DNA from: a virus
IMG/VR virus record: IMGVR_UViG_3300032285_001348
Location: 1 to 39,003 of that record
Length of the DNA: 39,003 nucleotides
Reading direction: 5' to 3' (one strand)
Numbering within the stretch: position 1 is the first letter of the stretch; each line of letters opens with the position of its first letter. A program made the position numbers and the translations under genes. Positions 28,515 through 37,457 of this stretch are shown here, piece after piece. The notes under the pieces are model-generated. The model was not told the DNA's origin. It ran no database searches and saw only the letters and a list, made by a program, of their open reading frames with translations.

Positions 28515-30679
28515 AAGACGTCACCGGAATCGCAGCCGCAGGTAATGTGGCAAAAAACGGCCCGTACCCGTCTAAGGGCGGTTCCGAGGACATCCTAGCC
28601 ACGGCGCGGACGCGCATGGACATGGCAATTTCGGCTCTGTCCGAAAGCCGTGAGGATGAGATTGACGATCTGAAGTTTTATGCAGGTTCCCCGGACAACC
28701 ACTGGCAGTGGCCTGCGGATGTCCTAGCGACCCGAGGGGCGGTTCAAGGCCAGACGATCAATGCTCGGCCCACGTTGACCATCAACAAGCTACCCCAGCA
28801 CGTTCGGCAGGTCACCAACGACCAGCGCCAAAACCGCCCCTCGGGTAAGGTCATCCCCGCCGATGACAAGAGTGATGTCGAGGTCGCCGAGGTCTTCAAC
28901 GGCATGGTGCGGCACATCCAGTACATGAGCGATGCCGACGTCGCCTATGACACCGCTTGCGAAAACCAAGTGGCCTACGGCGAAGGCTACATTCGCATCC
29001 TGACCGAGTATTGCGACGACAAGACATTTGACCAAGACCTCAAGATCGGTCGGATTCGCAACAGCTTCAGCGTCTACATGGATCCGCTGATTCAAGACCC
29101 CTGCGGGTCTGACGCCCGGTGGTGCTTCATCACCGAGGACATCCCCCGGGACGAGTACGAGCGGATGTACCCCGACTCGGCCCCGATCACGACGTTGCAG
29201 ACGCTGGGCGTGGGTGACCAGAACCTGTCGCAATGGCTCAACGACGACACGATCCGTATTGCGGAATACTTTTACGTTGAGATCGTCCGCAAGACCCTGA
29301 ACTTGTACCCTGGAAATATCACCGCGTTTGAGGGCACCCCTGAAGACAAAATGCTCAAGATGCAGTTCTTGAAGCCCCTCAAGAGCCGGGAATCGGATAT
29401 CAAGCAGGTCAAGTGGTGCAAGATCAACGGGTACGAGATCCTTGAGGAATCCGATTGGGCGGGCAAGTGGATCCCCGTGGTGCGCGTGGTCGGCAACGAG
29501 TTTGAAGTCGATGGGCGCATTTACGTCAGCGGTTTGGTGCGTAACGCCAAGGACGCCCAGCGGATGTACAACTACTGGGTGTCTCAAGAGGCCGAGATGC
29601 TGGCCTTGGCTCCAAAAGCCCCGTTCATCGGTTACGGTGGTCAGTTTGAAGGCTACGAAACTCAGTGGAAGACGGCTAACACGCAGAACTGGCCGTATCT
29701 AGAGGTGAACCCTGATGTGACCGACGGCCAAGGCAATATCCTGCCGCTGCCCCAGCGGGCGCAGCCCCCGATGGCATCAAGCGGACTTTTGCAGGCCAAA
29801 GCAGGTGCCTCCGAAGACGTTAAGTCGGCTACGGGTCAATATAACGCATCTTTGGGCATGACGAGCAATGAACGCTCGGGTAAAGCCATTCTGGCTCGCC
29901 AGCGTGAGGGCGATGTTGGCACCTATCACTACGTGGACAACCTTGCCCGTGCCGTGCGTCACATTACCCGGCAACTAGTTGACCTGATCCCAAAAATCTA
30001 TGACACCGAGCGCATCGCCCGCATCATCGGCGAGGACGGCGAGGTGGACAATGTCAAGATCAACCCGGCGCAGCCGGAGGCAATGAAGAAGATTGTCGAT
30101 CAGACGGGTAAGGTCATTGAGAAGGTCTACAACCCCGGCGTCGGCAAGTACGATGTGGTTGTCTCTACCGGCCCTGGTTACGCCACCAAACGTCAAGAGG
30201 CTTTGGAGGCGATGGCTCAGTTGCTGCAAGGCAACCCGCAGCTTTGGTCTGTGGCTGGCGACTTGTTTGTCAAGAACATGGACTGGCCGGGTGCTCAGGA
30301 AATGAGCAAGCGGTTTGCCAAGACCATCGACCCGAAGATCATGGCTGACGACGAGGATCCGGTGGTGGCGGCTGCTAACCAGCAGGTTGAAGCCATGAAC
30401 GCCGAGATGCAGAATATGCATCAGATGCTGGTCAATGTGCAGAACTCAATAGAAGCCCGTGACATTGAGATCAAAGAGCAGGCTAACCAGATCAAACTGT
30501 ACGAAGCCGAAACGCGCCGGATTGCCGCTGTTCAAGCTGGTATGAGCGAGCAGCAAATCCAAGACATTGCGATGGGTGTGGTCGCCGCCGCGCTGGAAAG
30601 CAACAATTTGATTGAGTCTGAGATGCGCCAGCACCCGGCTGAAGAAGCCCAAGAGATGCCCCAAGGAGGTATGGCATGA
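28511..30679 (+). CDS. Portal protein, P22 gp1 type
   Basis: The protein has 722 aa, the size of the P22 portal (about 725). Conserved parts are RPTLTINKLPQHVRQVTNDQ and RQNRPSGKVIPADD at about 95-125, QVAYGEGYIRI at about 155-165, YMDPLIQDPCGSDARW near 195, and the barrel-region SNERSGKAILARQREGDVGT at about 455. The C-terminal 100 residues form a coiled coil rich in Gln and Met (EMQNMHQMLVNVQNSIEARD), like the helical barrel of P22 gp1 that reaches into the capsid. The start overlaps the GroES-like stop by 4 bases. Confidence 0.9.
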   Translation: MKDVTGIAAAGNVAKNGPYPSKGGSEDILATARTRMDMAISALSESREDEIDDLKFYAGSPDNHWQWPADVLATRGAVQGQTINARPTLTINKLPQHVRQVTNDQRQNRPSGKVIPADDKSDVEVAEVFNGMVRHIQYMSDADVAYDTACENQVAYGEGYIRILTEYCDDKTFDQDLKIGRIRNSFSVYMDPLIQDPCGSDARWCFITEDIPRDEYERMYPDSAPITTLQTLGVGDQNLSQWLNDDTIRIAEYFYVEIVRKTLNLYPGNITAFEGTPEDKMLKMQFLKPLKSRESDIKQVKWCKINGYEILEESDWAGKWIPVVRVVGNEFEVDGRIYVSGLVRNAKDAQRMYNYWVSQEAEMLALAPKAPFIGYGGQFEGYETQWKTANTQNWPYLEVNPDVTDGQGNILPLPQRAQPPMASSGLLQAKAGASEDVKSATGQYNASLGMTSNERSGKAILARQREGDVGTYHYVDNLARAVRHITRQLVDLIPKIYDTERIARIIGEDGEVDNVKINPAQPEAMKKIVDQTGKVIEKVYNPGVGKYDVVVSTGPGYATKRQEALEAMAQLLQGNPQLWSVAGDLFVKNMDWPGAQEMSKRFAKTIDPKIMADDEDPVVAAANQQVEAMNAEMQNMHQMLVNVQNSIEARDIEIKEQANQIKLYEAETRRIAAVQAGMSEQQIQDIAMGVVAAALESNNLIESEMRQHPAEEAQEMPQGGMA

Positions 30680-31038
30680 AAGCCGCTGATTTTGTAGGCA
30701 TCTTGTTTTTGGCTCGGGATGTGGCGCACTCGGTGCACCTCAACACCCGCAGCTTCTCCAAGCACATGGCGCTCAACACCTTCTACGATGAGATCATCGA
30801 CCTCGCGGACAAGTTCGCCGAAGCCTACCAAGGGCGGCACACGCTAATCGGCCCCATCAGTCTGATGAGCGCCAAGAAGACCACCAACATTACCGAGTTT
30901 CTGGAACAATCGCTCAAAGACGTCGAAGAAGGCCGATATTTGGTGTGCGAAAAGTCGGATACGGCGATCCAGAACATCATTGACGAGATTGTCGGGCTGT
31001 ACCTTTCGACCCTTTACAAGCTGAGGTTTTTGGCATGA
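30676..31038 (+). CDS. Putative ferritin/Dps-like helical protein (DUF5856-like)
   Basis: The protein has 120 aa and is all-helical: LFLARDVAHSVHLNTRSFSK, HMALNTFYDEIIDLADKFAE, AYQGRH, then a C-terminal helix. The pattern AHxxHLxTxSxxxHxALNxFYDxI matches the small phage family I know as DUF5856, which has a predicted four-helix fold like Dps. A role in DNA protection or metal binding is possible but unproven. The gene overlaps the portal by 4 bases and the next gene by 4 bases (ATGA), so it is in the late operon. Confidence 0.7.
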   Translation: MKAADFVGILFLARDVAHSVHLNTRSFSKHMALNTFYDEIIDLADKFAEAYQGRHTLIGPISLMSAKKTTNITEFLEQSLKDVEEGRYLVCEKSDTAIQNIIDEIVGLYLSTLYKLRFLA

Positions 31039-31208
31039 TTAACTTGAGCGGGCAGATGGGCGAGTTGCGTTTTGTTGTCGAGGTGAAACGCGCCGAAACT
31101 GGAAAAGTCGAACAGTATGAACTGATCGGTTACCTCGATGAAGATAAACTGAAGGAGCTTCAAAATGGCAGTGACTCACAGCACGGCAGCACGGAACGCA
31201 GCAACTGA
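31035..31208 (+). CDS. 57-aa small late protein, function unknown
   Basis: The protein has 57 aa. ELRFVVEVKRAETGKVEQYE is a pair of beta strands with a GKVE turn, followed by LIGYLDEDKLKELQNG and a polar tail. I recall similar short proteins between portal and scaffold in other phages. The ATG overlaps the previous stop, and the 3' end overlaps the 130-aa gene by 44 bases. That long overlap is unusual but the coupling at the start favours expression. Confidence 0.65.
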   Translation: MINLSGQMGELRFVVEVKRAETGKVEQYELIGYLDEDKLKELQNGSDSQHGSTERSN

Positions 31209-31557
31209 CGCGGTTACGGCGCTGATTAGCACCAGCGGCAAGCTGGTGTTCCGCATTTCCCCCTCATCTATTGCATCCCCTGGCACCGCTGTTGCCACGC
31301 TATCGCTCTCCGCGACTGCGTTCGGTGCAGCGTCTACCGGTACGGCTACCGCCAACTCTATCACCAGCGACACCAACGCGACGGGCAACGCCTCGGCTGT
31401 GGCGTTTGCAACGTTGCAAACCTCCGGCGGCACGATCGTGATCCAGTGCGCTGTGGCTGCGTCGGGTTCGGACATCAACATGACCAACGGCCTCACGGTT
31501 GCTGCTGGCGACACTGTTTCTTGCAGTTCCCTGACTTACACCGCGCTGACTGCTTGA
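31165..31557 (+). CDS. Ser/Thr/Ala-rich putative structural protein
   Basis: The protein has 130 aa, rich in Ala, Ser and Thr, with short beta strands (GKLVFRISPSSIASPGTAVA, GGTIVIQCAVAASGSDINM). It has no charged core and looks like a virion decoration protein. AAGGAG precedes the ATG. I recall proteins that begin AVTHSTAARNAATDAV in other phages near head genes. The role is inferred only from composition and position. Confidence 0.65.
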   Translation: MAVTHSTAARNAATDAVTALISTSGKLVFRISPSSIASPGTAVATLSLSATAFGAASTGTATANSITSDTNATGNASAVAFATLQTSGGTIVIQCAVAASGSDINMTNGLTVAAGDTVSCSSLTYTALTA

Positions 31558-31569
31558 TGAGGCAGAGCC

Positions 31570-31767
31570 GTGGTTCAAATCATTTTCGAATTTCAAACGC
31601 AGTACGGCGTTTTTCGAGATGCTCTGTATTTGCCAGAGGATCACGGGCTGACAGGCGCTGAAATTGACGCGCTCAAACAGGAACGGGTAAACAACTGGGT
31701 TGCGTTTGTAACGCCTAAAGACCCGGTGGAACCGGTAGAGCCGCAGGAGCCGGTGGATGGCGAATAG
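31570..31767 (+). CDS. Small late protein with Pro/Glu-rich tail
   Basis: The protein has 65 aa, using a GTG start with GAGG 7 bases upstream. VQIIFEFQTQYGVFRDALYL forms strands, followed by GLTGAEIDALKQERVNNWVA as a helix, and the C-terminal 15 residues are a PVEPVEPQEP-type repeat. The 3' end overlaps the following large gene by 11 bases. No family recognised, but such short proteins with this pattern are common next to fibre-like genes. Confidence 0.6.
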   Translation: MVQIIFEFQTQYGVFRDALYLPEDHGLTGAEIDALKQERVNNWVAFVTPKDPVEPVEPQEPVDGE

Positions 31768-33751
31768 ATATTGGGTGCTTGGAGGAAGCGGCATTTGGAA
31801 TACCGCTGATACCAATAATTGGTCTACCACGCCGGGTGGAGCTAGCGGCGCGTCTACTCCGACGGCAGTAGATGATGTATTTTTTGATCGAGCCAGCACT
31901 TATACGGTCACAATTACCGGCGGTCTGTGTCGAGACATTACTGTTTCTGCCGGAAGTGTTTCGTTTACCATGACAACGACAATGAACATTAGCGGTTCTT
32001 TGTCGTTTACGGCAGGCACAGTAGCGTCATGGGGCACTCAGACTACCACATTTAATGCAACCACCACTGGAAAAACAATTAATACCGGCGGTACTACGCT
32101 AAATGGCGGGGTAATTTTTAACGGCGTAGGTGGAGGATGGACTTTAGCAAATACTTTGACTATTGGCAATACTTCTACACTATCATTTATCGCTGGTACT
32201 TTTAGCACATCAGCCTCTAATTACAATATTAATTGTGGATCTTTTTCCACCACAGGATCAGCAGTAAGAAACCTTTCATTTAATAGTTCTACTATTACAT
32301 ATGGCGTAAGTACAAGTGGTACTATTTTTACTGTTATAAATAATGCCAACTTAACTTTTAATGCCGCTTCTGCAACATTTGCAACCGACCAAGTAGCGGG
32401 AGCAACATTTGCCGGAGGTGGATATTCTTACGGAACTGTTAGTTTTACGAATAGCGCTCCCACAGGGGCGTACATAATTACCGGGGTCAATACCATAGGA
32501 GAATTGAGGTTTTCTACCAGAAACACGGTTGGAATAACCAATATTGTTTTTGGAAATAACCAAACAATTACCACATTAACGCTAAACTCTACCTCAACAT
32601 CTATTAATCGTACATTTTTGCGCTCCGATGTAATTGGAACGCAGCGCACTTTGACAGTGACCACGGTGACGGGAGGAAATGATTACGATTTTCGAGATAT
32701 TGCTCTTTCTGGTGTGTCAATTTCTCCGACACGGGCAGGGAACTGCGGTAATAACTCCGGCATTACTTTCCCTTCAGCCAAAACAGTTTATTATCGCAAC
32801 ACCGGCAGCAATAGTTGGGGGACTACATCGTCTTGGTCTGCCACATCTGGCGGGGCAGCAAGCGCCGCAAATTTTCCTTTGGCCCAAGACACTGCTGTTT
32901 TTCCAGCAGCCACTTACCCCGCATCTGGTTCGACAACGACTATCAACGCCGCCTACAACATTGGCACCATTGATATGTCGTTGAGAACAGTAAACTCAAT
33001 GACACTGGCGACAGGAGCAAACTCGCCAACGATTTATGGGAACTGGATCAACGGAACGGCGCTAAACAATTCCACCGGCACTCAGACATTGACGTTTGCC
33101 GGGCAAACAACGCAGCAAATTACCAGCGCCAGTAAATCATTTTCTCAATCTATTCTTATAGATAGCCCGAACGGGTCGGTTACGCTGCAAGACGCGTTCA
33201 CCGGAACCAGCACTACTTTGTATCTTATACGATTAAATGCTGGAACATTTGACGCTAATAATTTCAATGTCAGCGGGCCAGCGTCTATAAACTTTGGCGT
33301 TTTGATTTCAGGGACACTTTCAAAAACATTAGCTATAGGTTCTGGAACTTGGACAATAGCCGCTGGTGGTACTACTTCGTGGAATAATACCGGTTCTAAC
33401 CTTACCGTCACTGGCACCGGCACAATTAGCATGACCAGTTCGTCCTCCAAGACCTTTGTGGGCGGCGGCATTCAGACCTACCCAACGCTAAACCAAGGCG
33501 GTACTGGGGCGTTGACAATTACTGACAGCAACAAATTCGTTGCCATGACAAACACGGCCATCGGTTCGGTTTTTTTCACATCCGGCACCACAAATGATTT
33601 CACGACTTTTGAGCTAAATGGTGTCTCGGGTAACTTGCTGACTCTTGGGGCTACGACAACGGCGCAGGCGATTTTGAGAAAACCAACGGCGTGGAACGTG
33701 GGTGCAAACAGTACAGACGGTGGCAATAACACCGGCCTAAACTTTATCTGA
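31757..33751 (+). CDS. Large beta-rich surface protein, AT-rich, possible acquired gene
   Basis: The protein has 664 aa with almost no charged helix: Thr, Ser, Gly and Asn make up most of it. The opening RYWVLGGSGIWNTADTNNWS and VDDVFFDRASTYTV recur near residues 345-385 as NTGSNSWGTTSSWSATSG and QDTAVFPAATYP, so two related modules are joined. The spacing of strands suggests a beta-helix or stacked beta-sandwich, as in adhesins and head fibres. The DNA from about 32050 to 32750 is clearly richer in A and T than its neighbours. It may decorate the head or bind cells. Confidence 0.65.
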   Translation: MANRYWVLGGSGIWNTADTNNWSTTPGGASGASTPTAVDDVFFDRASTYTVTITGGLCRDITVSAGSVSFTMTTTMNISGSLSFTAGTVASWGTQTTTFNATTTGKTINTGGTTLNGGVIFNGVGGGWTLANTLTIGNTSTLSFIAGTFSTSASNYNINCGSFSTTGSAVRNLSFNSSTITYGVSTSGTIFTVINNANLTFNAASATFATDQVAGATFAGGGYSYGTVSFTNSAPTGAYIITGVNTIGELRFSTRNTVGITNIVFGNNQTITTLTLNSTSTSINRTFLRSDVIGTQRTLTVTTVTGGNDYDFRDIALSGVSISPTRAGNCGNNSGITFPSAKTVYYRNTGSNSWGTTSSWSATSGGAASAANFPLAQDTAVFPAATYPASGSTTTINAAYNIGTIDMSLRTVNSMTLATGANSPTIYGNWINGTALNNSTGTQTLTFAGQTTQQITSASKSFSQSILIDSPNGSVTLQDAFTGTSTTLYLIRLNAGTFDANNFNVSGPASINFGVLISGTLSKTLAIGSGTWTIAAGGTTSWNNTGSNLTVTGTGTISMTSSSSKTFVGGGIQTYPTLNQGGTGALTITDSNKFVAMTNTAIGSVFFTSGTTNDFTTFELNGVSGNLLTLGATTTAQAILRKPTAWNVGANSTDGGNNTGLNFI

Positions 33752-33755
33752 AATA

Positions 33756-34565
33756 ATGAACTACTTAAGCATTAGTTACATTAACGGCCAACTGGTCAAT
33801 GTAACTCATGCTACGACTGGTGCACTCAGCGGCTCCGGTGCAACAATTGCTGGGTCGGCGCAGCACGTTGCCGTTCACGATGCCACTGGTGTTCTGAGCG
33901 GTCAAGGTTCGACAATCAATGGATCGGCTGACCGATCTGCGGGTGCCGGAGCGCACGTTGCCACCGGCACATTGAACGGCCCCGGATCGGCAATTGTCGG
34001 CTCGGCGCAGCACATCGCCACCCACACAACCACGGGTGCACTAAGCGGTCAAGGGACAATCGTCAACGGCTCCGCTGCCCGATTCCATGCCTTTAGCACA
34101 AGCGGAGCACTTAACGGCCCCGGTGCCGCAATCGCCGGTTCCGCTGCCCGGTTCCATGCCTTTAGCACAAGCGGTGCACTGAACGGTCAGGGCTCGGCAA
34201 TTGCAGGTTCCGCTAACCGAATCCGTGCGTTTGACGCCACTGGGTCGCTTTTTGGCCCAGGCGCGAATCTGTCCGGTGTTGCTAGTCGAATCCATTATTT
34301 CACGACATCGGGTGATCTTCTTGGCCCCGGTGCGGCTATTGCCGGTACCGCATCACGACTTGTAAACCATGTGACCACCGGTGCTTTGAACGGCTCCGGT
34401 GCAGCAGTTGCTGGCACCAGCAATCACATCAGTTTGTATCCAAACCCGGACGATGTGCGCGAAGGCGTACAATACGGCCCAGGTGGAATCTATGTCGGCA
34501 CCTTGACCGTGGGTTCTGGCAGGTCAATAATCAGGTTGCGGTCATTCACCGAAGAAGGATCCTAA
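33756..34565 (+). CDS. Repeat protein with nine 23-residue units
   Basis: The protein has 269 aa. From about residue 20 to 230 it is a tandem array of nine units near 23 residues, with the consensus TGALxGxGAxIAGSAxR-hx (for example TSGALNGPGAAIAGSAARFH). Units five and six are nearly identical in DNA as well. The C-terminal 40 residues are different (NPDDVREGVQYGPGGIYVGT), which looks like a conserved attachment or capping part. It is probably a filamentous virion protein, such as a head fibre or tail appendage, but no partner is known. Confidence 0.7.
   Translation: MNYLSISYINGQLVNVTHATTGALSGSGATIAGSAQHVAVHDATGVLSGQGSTINGSADRSAGAGAHVATGTLNGPGSAIVGSAQHIATHTTTGALSGQGTIVNGSAARFHAFSTSGALNGPGAAIAGSAARFHAFSTSGALNGQGSAIAGSANRIRAFDATGSLFGPGANLSGVASRIHYFTTSGDLLGPGAAIAGTASRLVNHVTTGALNGSGAAVAGTSNHISLYPNPDDVREGVQYGPGGIYVGTLTVGSGRSIIRLRSFTEEGS
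33830..34420 (+). repeat. 69-bp tandem repeat coding for the 23-residue units
   Basis: Each unit is about 69 bases and the series covers most of the gene at 33756-34565. The two units around 34080 and 34149 share the long stretch GCCTTTAGCACAAGCGG with only a few changes, so the array is probably prone to expansion or loss. Confidence 0.8.
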
Positions 34566-34566
34566 A

Positions 34567-34872
34567 ATGGCGCTTACGCTTAAGGCAATAACGACCCGTC
34601 TGGGTTATCAGCAGATCACCTCGCTCAGTTCTGCGACGAGTCTGACTGTTCCGCAAACCGACCTCAACGGTCTGGCTTGCAAGCCTTCTCTTGCCCTCAT
34701 TACGGCAGAGACTCAGGCCGTCCGCTGGCGCGATGATGGAGTCGCCCCGACAGCATCCGTCGGTATGCCTTTGGCGTCGGGCGCAACGCTGCAATACGAC
34801 GGTGATCTGACAAAGATCCAATTCATTGAGCAAACCGCCAGCGCCAAGATCAACATCACTTACTACGCTTAA
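34567..34872 (+). CDS. Putative virion structural protein
   Basis: The protein has 101 aa and is beta-rich: QAVRWRDDGVAPTASVGMPL, ASGATLQYDGDLTKIQFIEQ and ASAKINITYYA. I recall this pattern (RWRDDG, PTAxxGMPL, YDGDL, INxxYYA) in small structural proteins of many phages, but no function is known to me. It begins 2 bases after the preceding stop with GAAGGAT upstream. Confidence 0.65.
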   Translation: MALTLKAITTRLGYQQITSLSSATSLTVPQTDLNGLACKPSLALITAETQAVRWRDDGVAPTASVGMPLASGATLQYDGDLTKIQFIEQTASAKINITYYA

Positions 34873-34881
34873 GGGGTTGAC

Positions 34882-35379
34882 ATGGACATTTTCGACACCG
34901 GTGCCAACATTGATTCTGCCAAGCTGATTGAGTACATCACGACTCAGTTCCCTGGCGAACTCAAAACTCTCATCGAAACCAAGGATGAGTTGGCAAAACG
35001 CCAAGGCGCTTTGAGCGCGGTTGATGCCGCAGTTGCCGATCGTGCTGCCGCCAAAACCATTCTGGAAGAGGCCAAAGCTACCGCCAAGGGTCTACTGGAT
35101 GACGCTAAGGCCAAGAACGCTGCCGCCAAAGCCAAACTCGCCGAATTCGACCAAAAGGTTTTTGCATTCAACGCCGAGGTTGACGAAAAGAATGCCGCCC
35201 TGTTTGTTCGGGAAAAGAACGCCTCGACCGTTGAAGCTGTTCAAGCCGGTCAAGGCGAGAACCTCCGCAAGCAGGAAGCAAACCTCAACGAGCGTGAAGC
35301 TGCGTTGCAAGCAAATGAGCAGGCTTTGCAAGACCGTATTAAAGCGTTCCAAGATAAAGTTGCATCTTTGACCGCTTGA
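34882..35379 (+). CDS. Coiled-coil protein upstream of the scaffold
   Basis: The protein has 165 aa. From about residue 35 to the end it is one long helix with heptad spacing, rich in Ala, Lys, Glu and Gln (KTILEEAKATAKGLLDDAKA, LRKQEANLNEREAALQANEQ). It lies just before the scaffold gene, and may be a second scaffold-like or assembly factor. It is separated from the scaffold by a structured leader (35381-35427). Confidence 0.65.
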   Translation: MDIFDTGANIDSAKLIEYITTQFPGELKTLIETKDELAKRQGALSAVDAAVADRAAAKTILEEAKATAKGLLDDAKAKNAAAKAKLAEFDQKVFAFNAEVDEKNAALFVREKNASTVEAVQAGQGENLRKQEANLNEREAALQANEQALQDRIKAFQDKVASLTA

Positions 35380-35380
35380 T

Positions 35381-35427
35381 GTAAGATTTCCAAAACCGTA
35401 CCGGTGAGGCTCACCGGGCACTCTTAC
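35381..35427 (+). ncRNA. Nested RNA hairpin in the scaffold leader
   Basis: GTAAGA (35381-35386) can pair with TCTTAC (35422-35427), and inside them CCGGTGA-GGC-TCACCGG (35401-35417) forms a perfect 7-bp stem. The ribosome site GAG and the ATG of the scaffold gene follow the outer stem within 9 bases. No T-run follows, so it is not a terminator; it is a candidate cis-acting RNA for translation or processing of the scaffold-coat mRNA. Confidence 0.65.
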
Positions 35428-35435
35428 GAGTAAAA

Positions 35436-36224
35436 ATGTCAGAAGAAGTTCAAAACCTAGCGGAAGTTGACTCCGCGCCAGCCCCGGAAGTGACGGCCAC
35501 TCCCCAAGCTGTAGAAACCGCGCCGGAAGTAGCTGAAGTTGTCGCCGAGGACAAACCTGCGGAAAAAACATATACGCAGGCTGAAATCGACGCAATGATC
35601 GGCAAGCGTCTTGCCAGAGAGCAGCGCAAGTGGGAACGTGAGCAGCAAGCAAGACAGGCACCTGTGCCCGCTGTGCCTACTGAGATTCCGACCGCTGACC
35701 AGTTTGACAACCCTCAAGCGTATGCCGAATTCATTCGCGCTGAGGCTGAGAAACTAGTCAAAAATCGAGAAATCAGCAAGCAGCGAGCCGAGATTGATGA
35801 CGCCTACGCTGACCGTGAAGAAGAGGCTCGGAGCAAGTACGACGACTTTGAACAAGTTGTCTACAACCCGAAACTCGTCATCACGAACGAGATGGCCGAG
35901 ACAATCAAGGCGTCTGATATTGGGCCTGATCTAGCCTATTGGCTAGGGTCTAACCCGAAAGAATCTGCCCGCATTTCTGCAATGTCGCCACTCCAGCAGG
36001 CGCGGGAAATCGGGAAACTTGAGGCCAAACTTGGCAGCAACCCGGTCACCAAACCAACATCGTCAGCGCCAGCACCTATCAAACCTGTTACCGCCCGAAC
36101 CTCTGGTTCACCGGCTTACGACACAACGGATCCCCGGTCTACCAAGACCATGACGGATTCCCAGTGGATTGAGGCCGAACGGGCAAGACAGATGCGAAAG
36201 TGGCAGGCGCAAACAAACCGCTAA
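35436..36224 (+). CDS. Scaffold protein
   Basis: The protein has 262 aa. The first 50 residues are acidic, with Ala, Val, Pro and Glu (SEEVQNLAEVDSAPAPEVTA); then comes the helix TYTQAEIDAMIGKRLAREQR, common to scaffold proteins of P22-like and other tailed phages; a second helix rich in charges follows at about 90-135, and the tail is basic with QWIEAERARQMRKWQ, which fits the coat-binding helix-turn-helix of scaffold. The place directly before the coat gene supports the call. A role in procapsid assembly is inferred. Confidence 0.8.
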   Translation: MSEEVQNLAEVDSAPAPEVTATPQAVETAPEVAEVVAEDKPAEKTYTQAEIDAMIGKRLAREQRKWEREQQARQAPVPAVPTEIPTADQFDNPQAYAEFIRAEAEKLVKNREISKQRAEIDDAYADREEEARSKYDDFEQVVYNPKLVITNEMAETIKASDIGPDLAYWLGSNPKESARISAMSPLQQAREIGKLEAKLGSNPVTKPTSSAPAPIKPVTARTSGSPAYDTTDPRSTKTMTDSQWIEAERARQMRKWQAQTNR

Positions 36225-36242
36225 TTATCGAAAGGACTCAAG

Positions 36243-37451
36243 ATGGCTAACAGTATTCTCACCATCGACATGATTACCCGTAAGTCTCTGGAAATTCTGG
36301 AGAACAATCTTGTCATCACCCGCAACGTCAACCGTCAGTACGACGACAGCTTCGCTGTTGAAGGTGCCAAGATCGGTTCCACGCTGCGTATTCGTCTGCC
36401 CGACCGCGCTCTGGTGACCGACGGTGCCGCCCTGCAAGTTCAGGACGACAACGAGCAGTACACCACCTTGTCTGTCGCTACGCAAAAGCACATCGGCATC
36501 AACTTTACGTCTGCCGAACTGACGATGCAGTTGGACGACTTCGCGGAGCGTGTGCTCAAGCCGCGTATCAGCCAGCTTGCCTCTAGCGTGGACGCTGATA
36601 CCGCCAACGTCTACAAGACGATCGGCAACTCGGTCGGCACCCCTGGCACCACCCCCGGCACCTCACTGGTTCTGCTGCAAGCCCAGCAGAAGCTGAACGA
36701 GAACGCCGCTGTGATGACCCCCCGTTATGCCACCGTCAACCCCGCCGCCAACGCTGCGCTGGTTGAAGGCATGAAGGGTCTGTTCAACCCGACGGACACC
36801 GTCAGCCGCCAGTTCAAGAACGGCATGATGGGCACTGGCGTGCTGGGCTACGAAGAAGTCAACATGAGCCAGTCAATCAAGGTGCACACCACCGGATCGC
36901 GTGACGCCACCGCGTCTACGACCGTTGGTTCTACCGTGACGACTGAAGGCGCTTCGACGATCACCTTGTCGCAGGGTTCTGTGACCACCACGATCAAGGC
37001 TGGTGACGTTTTCACCGTGGCTGACTGCTACGCTGTGAACCCCCAAACCCGTGAGTCCACCGGCTCCCTGTTCCAGTTCGTCGCTTTGGCCGATGCCACC
37101 GCTTCGTCTGGCACCTGGACTGTGACCGTGTCTCCGATCTTCTCGTCCGCGAACGCTCTGGCTACCGTCAACTCTCTGCCGGTGTCCGGCAAGGCTGTGA
37201 CGTTCTTGGGTGCTGCTTCTACGCAATACCCCCAGAACCTCGTGTACCACAAGGACGCGATCACGTTTGCCACCGCTGACCTGCTCCTGCCCCAGGGTGT
37301 GGACATGGCTTCCCGCGCTGTGCACAACGGTATCAGCCTGCGTGTCGTTCGTCAGTACGACATCAACAACGATCGTATGCCTTGCCGCGTCGATGTGCTC
37401 TACGGCTTCAGCACCATCCGTCCGCAGATGGCTTGCCGTATCTGGGGCTAA
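36243..37451 (+). CDS. Major capsid (coat) protein, P22 gp5 type
   Basis: The protein has 402 aa, near the 430 of P22 coat. NSILTIDMITRKSLEILENN and LVITRNVNRQYDDSFAVEGA are the typical start of the P22 coat family, followed by KIGSTLRIRLPDRALVTDG. The region about 215-300 is beta-rich and Thr/Ser-rich (SRDATASTTVGSTVTTEGAS), probably the inserted domain of this family. Ribosome site AAAGGA. Base use is strongly biased to codons with C or G in the third position, as in highly expressed genes. It is followed by a UUCG hairpin. Confidence 0.92.
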   Translation: MANSILTIDMITRKSLEILENNLVITRNVNRQYDDSFAVEGAKIGSTLRIRLPDRALVTDGAALQVQDDNEQYTTLSVATQKHIGINFTSAELTMQLDDFAERVLKPRISQLASSVDADTANVYKTIGNSVGTPGTTPGTSLVLLQAQQKLNENAAVMTPRYATVNPAANAALVEGMKGLFNPTDTVSRQFKNGMMGTGVLGYEEVNMSQSIKVHTTGSRDATASTTVGSTVTTEGASTITLSQGSVTTTIKAGDVFTVADCYAVNPQTRESTGSLFQFVALADATASSGTWTVTVSPIFSSANALATVNSLPVSGKAVTFLGAASTQYPQNLVYHKDAITFATADLLLPQGVDMASRAVHNGISLRVVRQYDINNDRMPCRVDVLYGFSTIRPQMACRIWG

Positions 37452-37457
37452 TCAAAT

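Noticed and set aside
28790-29587. 265-aa open frame on the minus strand
   Set aside because: It mirrors the portal gene in codon phase and has the His/Val/Leu/Asp bias of a shadow frame.
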